Source: CAZOWW01 sp964583765
GTDB taxonomy: Bacteria; Actinomycetota; Actinomycetes; Actinomycetales; Kineosporiaceae
Direction of reading: 5' to 3'
Assembly (NCBI GenBank): GCA_964583765.1
Contig: CAZOWW010000073.1
Span: 1-29,760 of the forward strand
DNA length: 29,760 nucleotides
Notes under the pieces: generated by a model
The model's database searches: none
What the model was told of the DNA's origin: nothing
The model's input: the letters and a program-made list of their open reading frames with translations, nothing else
Shown: positions 16,164 to 24,800 of the stretch, in pieces
Numbering within the stretch: position 1 is the first letter of the stretch
How the letters are laid out: each line of letters starts with the position of its first letter
Program-made: the position numbers and the translations under genes

Positions 16164-16448
16164 TGCCTCTCAGGGATTGTCGGCCCGTCGTCCACACACC
16201 GTGCCCGTCCTATGGCGAGATCAAACCGAATGCCGAGAATCTCCGCCCCAGCGCGAGCGTCCCCCGGCCGCGGCCCGCGAACGCGGCGGCACGGATCTTC
16301 CCCCAAAGGTACACCGAACGCGACCTTGCGACTGCGCAAAGTCACGCAATCGTCCGCTCGCCGATGCGGCCCCTCGGGCCGGGGGTGATCCCTGGGGCCT
16401 CGCTGGACGACGCACCAACGGCGACCGGCCGCCCGTGGCACCCACCCC

Positions 16449-16454
16449 TATACT
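16449..16454 (+). promoter_or_regulatory. -10 box (TATACT) of cytX transcript
   Basis: TATACT lies about 7 bp before the predicted 5' end of the TPP aptamer, so the transcript would begin near 16461 with the riboswitch as its first structure. No consensus -35 is visible. Confidence 0.5.
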
Positions 16455-16460
16455 CGTGCC

Positions 16461-16575
16461 GACCCGCGGGAGCCCGCGCTAACGGGCTGAGAGGGTGGCT
16501 GTCCAGGGGTTGTCGTACACCCCGGCCCAGGCCACCGACCGCTCGAACCTGATCCAGGTAACGCTGGCGAAGGAA
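16461..16575 (+). ncRNA. TPP riboswitch (THI element) upstream of cytX
   Basis: Conserved aptamer blocks are present in order: GGGAGC (16468-16473), CTGAGAGGG (16487-16495), then GAACCTGATCCAGGTAACG and CTGGCGAAGGAAG near the 3' edge. The 3' edge directly abuts the GGAAGAGG ribosome binding site of cytX (16572-16579), so TPP binding probably blocks translation initiation; no separate terminator hairpin is seen. The stem between CTGAGAGGG and GAACCTGATC is longer than average. Confidence 0.95.
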
Positions 16576-16585
16576 GAGGTGCCCG

Positions 16586-18034
16586 ATGACTTTGACGGAC
16601 ACGCTGCACGTTGCGCCCTCAACGACGGCCGAGGTACCGGCCACGCTCGTCGAGCCGGCGCCACGTGCACTCGGCCTGCTCGACCAATGTGGATTCTGGG
16701 GCAATCTCGGCGTCTCGCTCCTCGGATTCGCCGGGGCGATGTCGGTGCTCACGCCGGTCGGCGCCGCACCGCTGAGCCTGGGCGCGAGCGTGACCGCGGT
16801 GGTGACCGGCACGGTCCTCGGCTCCCTCGCTCTGGCGGCGTCCCTGGCTCTGGGATCCCGCGTCGGGGCTCCGGCCATGGTGTTGCTGCGGGGGTTGCTG
16901 GGTGCCCGAGCCTCCTACCTGCCCACGATCCTGAACCTGGCGCAGTGTCTGGGGTGGGCCGTCTTCGAACTGGTGGTCATCGCCGGCGGACTGCGCGCCG
17001 TGACCCACCGGGCGCTCCCCCACTGGGTGTTCGTGTGTCTGGCCGGTGCGGTGACCATCGCCCTGACCATCCGGCCACTCGGCGCCATCCGGATCCTCCG
17101 CCGCTATGTGTCCCTGTTGGTGATCGTGGCGTTGCTCGTGCTCGTCGTCGGCATGCTCCGGCACCCCGTTCCGGTGACCGCGGGCTCCTGGTCCGGCTTC
17201 TGGCTCGGCGTGGACGCCGCGGTGGCCATCCCCATCTCCTGGGTGCCGCTGGGGGCGGACTACTCCCGGCACGCGCGCAGTACCCGACAGGCGTTCGCGG
17301 GCGGCTTCCTGTCCTTCTCCGCCGCTCAGATCATCTGCATGCTCGTCGGGATGGTGGCCCTGGCGCAGGTGGACCGCGACCCGAACGGGATCTTCCCGCT
17401 CTTCCTCTCCCTCCCCCTGGGGACGGCCGCGTTCGCCGTGCTGGTGGTGCGGGAAACCGACGCCAGCTTCGCCGACGTGTTCTCGACAGCCGTGTCGGTG
17501 CAGAACCTCGCCCCACGCTGGGACCGGCGGATCCTCTCCGTCGGCATCGGTGTACTCGCGACCGCGCTGGCCGCCACCCTGGACATCGCCCAGTACACGA
17601 ACTTCCTCTACGTGATCGGCGGGGTGTTCGTCCCCCTGTCCGGGGTGCTCGTCGCTGCGTGGTGGCGGCACCGCGACCGGTCGTGGGACGTCTCGACCGA
17701 CGCCCCGCTCCGCCCGGCGATGCTCGCGGCCTGGGCAGCCGGCTTCGTGGTGTACCAGGTGATCAATCCTGGCTCGATCGGCGTCTGGTCCGACCTCTGG
17801 CGGCAGCTCGGCGACGCCGCGCACGTCACCGGTCAGCCGTGGCTCTCCGCGTCCCTGGCCTCGTTCCTCGTCGCTGCGCTCCTCGCGCTCCCGGCCGCGG
17901 ACCGCGTCGGGCGCCGGACGCTCCCCCGAGGCGACACCGCGTCCGATCACGACGGCACGGCAGCATCGGACCCGGAGGAAGACACGGTGCCCGGCCGCAA
18001 CCGCGGCACGGTGGTCGATGCAGAGCGGCGCTGA
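16586..18034 (+). CDS. cytX: CytX, putative hydroxymethylpyrimidine permease
   Basis: 482-residue integral membrane protein of the NCS1 cytosine/purine permease family, with about twelve hydrophobic segments. N-terminal LLDQCGFWGNLGVSLLGFAGA and central WVPLGADYSRHAR (the NCS1 loop) match the CytX branch. Members controlled by a TPP riboswitch are predicted to import the thiamin pyrimidine moiety HMP. Here the gene follows such a riboswitch and faces thiM-thiE-thiD, which fits HMP salvage. The C-terminal ~40 residues are hydrophilic, Asp/Arg-rich and probably cytoplasmic. ATG at 16586 has GGAAGAGG 6 bp upstream. The function is assigned from family and context. Confidence 0.9.
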   Translation: MTLTDTLHVAPSTTAEVPATLVEPAPRALGLLDQCGFWGNLGVSLLGFAGAMSVLTPVGAAPLSLGASVTAVVTGTVLGSLALAASLALGSRVGAPAMVLLRGLLGARASYLPTILNLAQCLGWAVFELVVIAGGLRAVTHRALPHWVFVCLAGAVTIALTIRPLGAIRILRRYVSLLVIVALLVLVVGMLRHPVPVTAGSWSGFWLGVDAAVAIPISWVPLGADYSRHARSTRQAFAGGFLSFSAAQIICMLVGMVALAQVDRDPNGIFPLFLSLPLGTAAFAVLVVRETDASFADVFSTAVSVQNLAPRWDRRILSVGIGVLATALAATLDIAQYTNFLYVIGGVFVPLSGVLVAAWWRHRDRSWDVSTDAPLRPAMLAAWAAGFVVYQVINPGSIGVWSDLWRQLGDAAHVTGQPWLSASLASFLVAALLALPAADRVGRRTLPRGDTASDHDGTAASDPEEDTVPGRNRGTVVDAERR

Positions 18035-18070
18035 TAGGTGCAGGGTCAAGCCGATGAGACTTGTCGGACA

Positions 18071-18095
18071 GGTGCCTGGTGACTGACAGGCTCAC
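18071..18095. terminator. Hairpin between convergent cytX and thiD
   Basis: GGTGCCTG and CAGGCTCACC form a GCCTG/CAGGC stem extended by GGT/ACC across a 2-nt bulge, with an 8-nt loop. It sits midway between two convergent genes and could end transcription in both directions. There is no U-tract. Confidence 0.35.
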
Positions 18096-18134
18096 CACAG
18101 CGCGAGCCCTGGCGTCAGCTCAGGGGATCCGATG

Positions 18135-18947
18135 TCAGCGTGGCGGCCACAGCCGGGCGAAGTGGTGCACCGGTCCGTGACCGCTGCCCACGTCCAGATC
18201 ACGCCCGGCAGAGATCGCGCCGGTGAGCCACTCCTTCGCGGCACGCACCGTGCTCGGCCAGTCCTCGTGCTGGGGACGCAGGGCCGCCACCGCGGAGGAC
18301 AGCGTGCATCCGGTGCCATGGGTGTTCGCCGTGCGAATTCGCGGAGCGGTGAGCACCTCCTCGTGTCCGGGTTCGGCGTAGACGTCGACCGCCTGCTCCC
18401 GGTCGATGAGATGTCCACCCTTGAGGAGAACTCGTCGGGCCCCGGCGGCGAGCAGACGACGTGCTTGGTCACGCATCTGCGGCAGGTCCGTGGCGACCCC
18501 GGTGCCCAGCAGGTCCGCGGCCTCGTGGAGATTCGGGGTCACGAGGGAGGCGACCGGGATCAGCCGGCGCACCGCCTCCACCGCCTCCGGGCTCAGCAGG
18601 CGGTCCCCACTCGTCGCCACCATCACGGGATCGAGCACCACCGTCCGCTGGTGGTGCTCGAGGAGGAACTCCCGCACCGCCTCGGCGATCTCGTCGGTGG
18701 CGAGCATGCCGATCTTGACCGCGTCCAGTTCGACGTCCGCGACCAGGGTGCGTAGCTGCTCGACGACGAAGTACGGCGGCACCAGCTGGATCCCGGTCAC
18801 GCCCAAGGTGTTCTGGGCGGTCAACGCGGTCAGCACCGCGGTGCCGTAGACACCGAGCGCCGAGAAGGTCTTCAGGTCAGCCTGAATCCCGGCGCCCCCG
18901 GACGGGTCGCTGCCGGCGATGGTCAACGCGGTCACGGGACGTGTCAT
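18135..18947 (-). CDS. thiD: ThiD, hydroxymethylpyrimidine (phosphate) kinase
   Basis: 270-residue ribokinase-fold enzyme that phosphorylates HMP and then HMP-P to HMP-PP. Family motifs: TIAGSDPSGGAGIQADLKTF at the N-terminus, TALTAQNT, VKIGML, VLDPVMVATSG, TPNLHEAADL, and the anion-hole sequence TANTHGTGCTLSSAVAA with the catalytic aspartate position occupied by His/Gly context (THGTGC). The ATG overlaps the thiE stop (ATGA at 18944-18947). It is the last gene of the riboswitch-controlled thiMED operon and supplies the pyrimidine half to ThiE, probably from HMP imported by CytX. Confidence 0.95.
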   Translation of the reverse strand: MTRPVTALTIAGSDPSGGAGIQADLKTFSALGVYGTAVLTALTAQNTLGVTGIQLVPPYFVVEQLRTLVADVELDAVKIGMLATDEIAEAVREFLLEHHQRTVVLDPVMVATSGDRLLSPEAVEAVRRLIPVASLVTPNLHEAADLLGTGVATDLPQMRDQARRLLAAGARRVLLKGGHLIDREQAVDVYAEPGHEEVLTAPRIRTANTHGTGCTLSSAVAALRPQHEDWPSTVRAAKEWLTGAISAGRDLDVGSGHGPVHHFARLWPPR

Positions 18948-19624
18948 CGGGTGCCGTCCTCTTGGTCCCAGGCCTTGCGCAGAGCCCGGGTGGCGGCCGT
19001 GACATCGGGGCGGCCGCAGACGGCGCTGACCACGGCAATACCTGCGGCCCCGGTTGCCCGCACGGCCCGCACCTGCGCGACGCCGATCCCGCCGATGGCC
19101 ACACACGGCCAGGGACTCGCCGCGACGATCTTGGCGAGGATGTCCAGTCCGCCCGGTACCGCGGCGTCGGGCTTGGTCGTCTGCGCCCACACGGGGCCCA
19201 CCCCGAGGTAGTCGAGATCGCGCAGGAACCGCGCCCGTGCCTCCGCCACGTGCTCAAGAGTCTGCACCGACAGGCCCAGCACCTGACCGGGCCCCAGCAA
19301 GGCACGGGCCTCGGTGCCGTCGAGATCCCCCTGACCGACATGTGCCCCGGCGGCACCGATCGCCCCCACCAGGTGGACCCGATCGTTCACGATCAACGGC
19401 ACGCCGGTGCCGCGAAGAACTGCGGCGAGTTCCCGGCCCAGGGCGAGAAACTCATCGTCGGAGGCGTGCGGATCGCGCAACTGCACGGCGGTTGCGCCGG
19501 CGGCCACCGCCGCGGCCGCCGTGGCCGCGACACCGAACTCCCCGCACAGGCCGGTGTCGGTCACGAGATACAGGGACAGGTCGAATGCCGTGGGCAGGCG
19601 CTCCCCCCTCACCGTCGTGCTCAC
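18944..19624 (-). CDS. thiE: ThiE, thiamin-phosphate synthase
   Basis: 226-residue TIM-barrel enzyme joining HMP-PP and thiazole phosphate to thiamin phosphate. It shows LSLYLVTDTGLC, LIVNDRVHLV, GAHVGQGDL, LGLSVQTLEHV, YLGVGPVWAQTTKPDA and CVAIGGI. The usual lysine of the QxRxK pyrophosphate motif is not in place: the sequence reads QLRDPHAS. The remaining substrate loops are intact, so activity is still likely. The GTG start overlaps the thiM stop (GTGA) and the stop overlaps thiD, so all three are translated as one coupled operon. Confidence 0.95.
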   Translation of the reverse strand: MSTTVRGERLPTAFDLSLYLVTDTGLCGEFGVAATAAAAVAAGATAVQLRDPHASDDEFLALGRELAAVLRGTGVPLIVNDRVHLVGAIGAAGAHVGQGDLDGTEARALLGPGQVLGLSVQTLEHVAEARARFLRDLDYLGVGPVWAQTTKPDAAVPGGLDILAKIVAASPWPCVAIGGIGVAQVRAVRATGAAGIAVVSAVCGRPDVTAATRALRKAWDQEDGTR

Positions 19625-20430
19625 GCCAATCTCACCTCAGCGGCGAGCACCTCGGGCCGCAGGTCGGCGAGCTCGTCCAACAGCGCCACCGCGAACGAGC
19701 CAGGACCACCGCTGCGCGCGGCAGCGTGCTCCGCCGCCACGGTCAGGGTGGCCGTGGCCGCGACAGCCGCCACCAACGCGTCATCCACCACCGCGGCGAA
19801 CCCCGCCATGACGGCCCCCAACGCACACCCCACACCCGTCACCTGCGTCAACCACGGATGCCCGTTCGAGATCCGCACGACGCGTTCCCCGTCCGTCAGG
19901 TGGTCCACGGGACCGCTCACCGCCACCACCGTGCCGTGCCGCTTGGCCAGGTCCATCCCCGCGCCGAGCGCGGCTTCGGGGGTGTCCACGGACTCCACCC
20001 CCTTGCCGCCGGCACCCCCGGCGAGCGCGAGGATCTCCGACGCATTACCCCGGATCACTGCCGGTCGGGCGTCGTCGAGCAACTGCTCGGCCAAGGTGGT
20101 CCGCCAGGCCAGGGCCCCCGCGGCGACAGGATCGAGAACCCACGGGCGTCCGCCACGAGCAGCGCCGGCCACTGCCAGTGCCATCGCCGAGGCGGTCTCC
20201 TGGTACGGGGTGCCGAGGTTGACGAGGACGCCTCCGGCGATCCCGGCGAAGGCCCCCGCCTCGGCGGGGTTGTCCACCATGGCCGGCGCGGCCCCGAGGG
20301 CGAGCAGGACGTTCGCCGTCCACTGGGCGACCACGATGTTGGTCAGGCACTGGACCAGAGGCACCTGCCGGCGCAGTTCAGCCAGGGCGTGGGCGCAGTC
20401 GTCGGGCTGGGGGGCAGAGGAGTGAGCCAT
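19621..20430 (-). CDS. thiM: ThiM, hydroxyethylthiazole kinase
   Basis: 269-residue ribokinase-fold kinase that phosphorylates 4-methyl-5-hydroxyethylthiazole. Motifs: VQCLTNIVVAQWTANVLLALGAAPAMVDNP near the N-terminus (given as the region around residues 26-55), LVNLGTP, WVLDPVAAGA, VIRGNASEI, and TQVTGVGCALGAVMAGF with the catalytic cysteine region. First gene of the thiMED operon, directly behind a TPP riboswitch. AAGGGA at the 3' edge of the aptamer also serves as ribosome binding site about 10 bp before the ATG. It indicates salvage of thiazole; no de novo thiazole genes (thiG, thiS, thiO) are in the window. Confidence 0.96.
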   Translation of the reverse strand: MAHSSAPQPDDCAHALAELRRQVPLVQCLTNIVVAQWTANVLLALGAAPAMVDNPAEAGAFAGIAGGVLVNLGTPYQETASAMALAVAGAARGGRPWVLDPVAAGALAWRTTLAEQLLDDARPAVIRGNASEILALAGGAGGKGVESVDTPEAALGAGMDLAKRHGTVVAVSGPVDHLTDGERVVRISNGHPWLTQVTGVGCALGAVMAGFAAVVDDALVAAVAATATLTVAAEHAAARSGGPGSFAVALLDELADLRPEVLAAEVRLA

Positions 20431-20436
20431 GGGGCT

Positions 20437-20516
20437 GACGTCCCTTCGCTAGTACGAACTAGATCAGGTTCGACGGGTGTGCTCTCAGCCACCGGCTTCC
20501 GGCGGCACCCCGCGTC
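20437..20516 (-). ncRNA. TPP riboswitch (THI element) upstream of thiM
   Basis: Reading the minus strand, GGGTGCC, CTGAGA, then ACCC, GAACCTGATC and GCGAAGGGA appear in canonical order. The outer GACG (20513-20516) pairs with CGTC (20437-20440) to close P1. It is a compact aptamer, about 80 nt. The ribosome binding site is part of the closing region, so control at translation initiation is likely. TAGGCT a few bases upstream (about 20525-20530) is a possible -10 box. Confidence 0.96.
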
Positions 20517-20656
20517 GCTCGGCAGCCTAGGCGAATCCGACTCCACCGCGCGCTTCGGGTGGCCCCTTGTGGACGACGCCGGCGCCTGTGCACGAGCAAC
20601 GCACCGCCGTTCGAGTCCTGACAGGCTCCCCCAGGCGTGGTCAGGGAGCGTGATCG

Positions 20657-21736
20657 ATGGACGGACAACACGAGCTGGACGGACGACACGAGCTGGGCGG
20701 GCAACCTGAGCCGGGCGGGCTCCTGTCCTGGTCTCCGGCGCTGTCTCCCGTTGCCGGTTACCGCCTCGTCTCACGCCTGGGCGGCGGGTCCGGTGGCGAG
20801 GTGATGCGGGCGCAGGGACCGGGCGGCGAGACGGCCGCCATCAAGTTCGTCGGCACCCCCGGCGGCACACCGGCGATCGATCCTCGAAGAGCCTTCTCCC
20901 GTCGGATCGCGGTGCTCGCCCGCCTCCGGCACCCTCACCTCGTCCCTGTGCGCGGAGCCGGACGGGCTGCGGACGGGACGCTCGCGATCGTGATGGACCT
21001 CGTGGACGGCCCTGACCTGCGGCGTCTTCTCGCCCGGCAGGGCACTTTCCCGCCCGCGACGGCAGCGGCGTTGCTCGCCGGGATCCTTCGGGGACTCGGC
21101 GCGCTGCACGCAGCGGGCCTGGTGCACGGGGATCTGAGGCCGGAGAACGTCCTGCTCGAACAAGTACCCGGCGCGCTCGTCCCCCGGATCGCGGACCTCG
21201 ACGCCTTCCCTGCGCCGTCCTCCCTCATGAGGATGCCCGACGGTGCCCGGGACGGGGCGAGCAACAGCCTCCCCGGGCACCGTGCGCCCGAGAGCGCTCT
21301 CGATCCGCGACCGACCCGCGCGGCGGACATGTACGCGGCGGGTGCCCTGCTCTATGAGCTCTTGAGCGGTTTCGCGCCTTCCGCGCCGGTCGGGATGCCC
21401 GCTTCCTCACCCTTCGGGGACGCGGTCCCGTTCACGGGCCGGCCCTGCGGGGTGCCGGATGTTCTCTGGCGACTCGTCACGGCGCTGCTCGCCGCGCAGC
21501 CCCGGCACCGACCCGCAGATCCGCAGGTGATCGCCCGATGGCTCGACGGTCTCGTCCCCGAGCTCAGCGAGTGGCCTGCGCCACCGGTCCAACCGGCTCC
21601 CCCCGCGTTCCGCCCTGTGTTGCCCTCGGACGGCCTGCCCACACCCCTCGTGCCTGCAGTCGCGGGCCGGGACCGGCAGCCCCGACGGGGTCGACACCCC
21701 AGCTCCGGTCGCGCGACACGCGGCATACCCGGGTAG
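20657..21736 (+). CDS. Divergent serine/threonine protein kinase homologue
   Basis: 359-residue cytosolic protein with a bacterial Hanks-type kinase domain (residues ~34-295) and a Pro/Arg-rich tail; no membrane helix or sensor domain. The glycine loop is LGGGSGGEV (41-49), the ATP lysine is in AAIKF (Lys63), the catalytic loop reads VHGDLRPENVLL (Asp159, Asn164), and RAPE and AADMYAAGALLYELLSG follow. Deviations: the magnesium motif DFG reads DLD (180-182), and the helix C position that normally holds glutamate has arginine (FSRRIAVLARL). It may be a weak or atypical kinase. It is convergent with the FHA-FtsK gene, suggesting the FHA domain as a phospho-target reader. The start follows CAGGGAG by about 9 bp. 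The N-terminus is a repeat of DGQHEL type. Confidence 0.82.
   Translation: MDGQHELDGRHELGGQPEPGGLLSWSPALSPVAGYRLVSRLGGGSGGEVMRAQGPGGETAAIKFVGTPGGTPAIDPRRAFSRRIAVLARLRHPHLVPVRGAGRAADGTLAIVMDLVDGPDLRRLLARQGTFPPATAAALLAGILRGLGALHAAGLVHGDLRPENVLLEQVPGALVPRIADLDAFPAPSSLMRMPDGARDGASNSLPGHRAPESALDPRPTRAADMYAAGALLYELLSGFAPSAPVGMPASSPFGDAVPFTGRPCGVPDVLWRLVTALLAAQPRHRPADPQVIARWLDGLVPELSEWPAPPVQPAPPAFRPVLPSDGLPTPLVPAVAGRDRQPRRGRHPSSGRATRGIPG
20660..20713 (+). repeat. 18-bp in-frame tandem repeat at kinase N-terminus
   Basis: Three 18-bp units directly after the ATG (20660-20677, 20678-20695, 20696-20713) encode DGQHEL, DGRHEL and GGQPEP. The first two units are nearly identical. Confidence 0.8.
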
Positions 21737-21830
21737 AGCGCGAGCCGGTCCAGGCAGCAGGGCGACCGGCACGAACTCCGCGCCTCTCACCCTCGGGGCG
21801 GACGGACGACCCGCACGAGCGCCGTGCCAC

Positions 21831-24800
21831 TCACCGTCCGGGTGGAAGGGCGATCTGCACCAGATCCGTCCCGCTCGCCGTCGCGAGGTAGCAACGCCCG
21901 GGAGGAAGAGGCACGAGTTGGTCGGCCTCAAGAGACACCCCGAGGTGGTGTGCGATCCGCCCTGCGCCCGGATCCAACAGCAGGCGCATCCCGCCGGACA
22001 CGGCGGAGAGCGCGACCGCGCCCAGGGAACGCGTCTGCCCGTCGAGTACGGGAGTCACGTCACCGCAGAGCACCACGGCCCGCCGACCCCGAGCCGCGGG
22101 CGAGGCCCACTCATGGACAAGTCCGGGTCTTCCCGGCCACTCGTCGTCGCCCACGAGCACCAATGACTCGAAGTCGTCCACGACCAGGGCCGCCTCGTCC
22201 CCGAGCGCCCGGGCGGCATCCCTCAGCGCGTTCTCGGTCAGGGTGGTTCCTTGCAGCACCCGCAACCGGGGGTCGTCCTGGGGCACCAGCGAGGGCAACG
22301 GGGATCGCGGTGGCGCGATCACGAACACGGGGACGCCCGTCCCCAGCAGTCCGTGCACGAGGGTGGCGGCGACGGTGGTGCGCCCGGTGCCCGGGCCGCC
22401 GGTGGCCAGCAGCACCTGCAGATGGGCCTCAAAGAGATCCAGGTGAACGAGTTCCAGCCCTGTCTCGCCGCCACTGCCGTCCGAAAGGACTCCATTGGCC
22501 GGCCCTGCGCCACCTCCAGCGGCGCCCGCAGCATCGCGGCGCATGCCGTCGAGCCCACGGACCGGTCCGGCTCGCACCCCCAGCAGTACCCGGCGTCCGG
22601 CAGCGCCCCGCAGCCCGGGAGCACCGGGAGCAGACCACCCGCTCCTGTGGTCCTGGAGCGTCGCGAGCGATACCTCACGGGGCAAGGGTGGAAAACGCAC
22701 CGGCCCTGGCCCGGACCACGGGCATGAAGTCCCGTCCGCGTGCGCTCGTGCCTCCTCTTGGATTCCGGCCGGCCGGAATCCAGGGGATCCAGGTGTTCGG
22801 AATGTCGCTGGGGCGGCGCCGTCGGGGCCGATGGAACCGGCCGGAGGTTCACAGATCTGCAGATGGCGACCGCTTGTCGCCTCGACGGCCCGACCCGGGA
22901 GAACGGGTGGGGCGGTGCGCCCGGCCACCAATGACGCACGAACGGCCGGCACGGGGAACGGCAGGAGGACCCGCACCGAGAACAGGTCCGCGAGCCTGCT
23001 CCGGGTCGCGAGCAGCTCACCGCCTACGGCCACCACGTGCACCCCGACCGCGGGACCGTCACGGACCACCTCGGCGAGGGCCTGCTGTACCGAGGTCTCC
23101 AGGGACACGCCGTCGGGGCCGAATTCGAGGGACTCCCAGCCGTCGACGATCAGGATCAGCCAGGGCTCCGTCCGCTCGGGATCCCGCGGCAGGTCACCGA
23201 GGAGGGTTCGCGCGGCGCCACGGCCGCGAACCTCGGATCGCAGCCAGAGAAGCAGGCGGCGTACGCGGTCGTGCTCGGTCGAGGCGAGCACCGCGCCGCA
23301 GTGCGGCAGGTCGGCGAGGTCACGCAACGGCCCCGAGCGCCGTTCCACCAGGTACAGGTGCACGCGTCCGGGGTCGAACCGCCGGACCAGCGCGCAGGTC
23401 AGCGCCCGCGCGGCGGTGGTCCGCCCCGACTGCGGACCTCCTGCGATCATCAGCCGATCCGTTCCCGTCAGGTCCAGACCGATCGGCACCTGCGCCTGGT
23501 GCTCCGGATCGTCGGCGAGGGCGAAGGCGGCAAGAGTCTCCGACGTCATGGCCGTGGCGTGGTCGGACAACTCGTCCAGGCGCAACGTCGGCGGGAGTGG
23601 CGGACAGAGAGGCACCGGCGGACGGGGCAGATCCAGTCGCCGCGCCGCCTCGCACACGGAAGCGACCACCTGTGCCAGTTCTCCCTGGACGGCAGGGCCT
23701 GAGTCCTCCGAGCCGCTGGACAGATGCGGGTCGGGCGCTGACAGGGGCGGGCCGGGCAAGGACAGACGTGGGCCGCGCGCGGACAGGTGTGCGCACTGGA
23801 AGGCGTAGGGCTCGCGCGATCCTGACCGGAGATTGCGGATCAGTCCTCGTCCGCGTGCCGTTCCGGGAATCTCCGCGGCAGCCGGGACACCCAGGATCTC
23901 CCGGCTCTCGGACACCTCGTTCTGACGCAGGCTGATCCTCAGGTCGATGTTCGCCCGCAGTTCCTCGGGAAGGGCCCCGGCGAACGTCTGGGTGGCCAGG
24001 ACCAGGTGCATGCCGAGCGCCCGGCCGACGCGACCGAGACTGGCCAGAGCGGTGAGGAACCCCTCGTGGGCCTCTCGAATCTCGCCGAACTCATCAAGGA
24101 CGACGACCAACCGGGGCAATGGCGGCAGGCAGGGGTCGTGCGCCCGGACGGCCCAGTAGTGCTCGATGTCCTCGTGGCGTTCGAGAAGGCGCTGCCGACG
24201 GCGAGACTCGGCGCGCAGCGAGCTCAGTACCCGTTCGGCCGCCGCAGCGTCGAAGGCGTAGGGACCGTACCCGGTGGAGCGTATGAGGGCCGCCACCTGA
24301 GGGCATTGCTCGAAGGGTGCGAAGGCACTGCCGCCCTTGAAGTCCACGAGCACGAACTGCAACTCGTCCGGTCGGTTGGCCAGGAGCAGCGCGGCCACGA
24401 ACGTCCGCAGGAGTGCGCTCTTGCCGGACCCGGGCGCGCCGCCCACCATGAGATGCGGCCCGTCGACGGCGAGATCCAGCTGCACCTCTCCCCGTGGCCC
24501 GGCGCCGAGCGGGATCGCCGTGGTCGGACCGGGATCCGATCGCCAGCGCGCCAGGACGCCGTCCGCGGTGAGCACGTCCGTCCCCACCAGGTCCAGGAGG
24601 CGCACGCTCGTGGGGAGTGCGTCCGGTCCGAGGGCCTGACCCAGCCGATCCCGCATGGGCGCGACGGCACGGGCCACCCGTTCCGCCGTGCTCTCGTCGA
24701 CACCGCCGACCCGCCCCGACACGGGCACCGCACCATCGCGGCGGATCAGAGTGACCTGGCCGCCCGACACCTCACACCGGACAGTGCACTCGAGGGACCC

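Noticed and set aside
20600..20640. GTTCGAGTCC-like string resembling a tRNA T-loop
   Set aside because: The flanking bases do not form a T-arm stem, and no matching D-arm, anticodon arm or acceptor stem is found on either side.
21750..21885. Apparent duplication of the last codons of the FHA-FtsK gene just beyond its stop (GGGCGA...GCAC...TCCG matched twice)
   Set aside because: By eye only about two thirds of some 40 bases agree, which is weak in GC-rich sequence. An ancient partial duplication cannot be excluded, but it is not supported.
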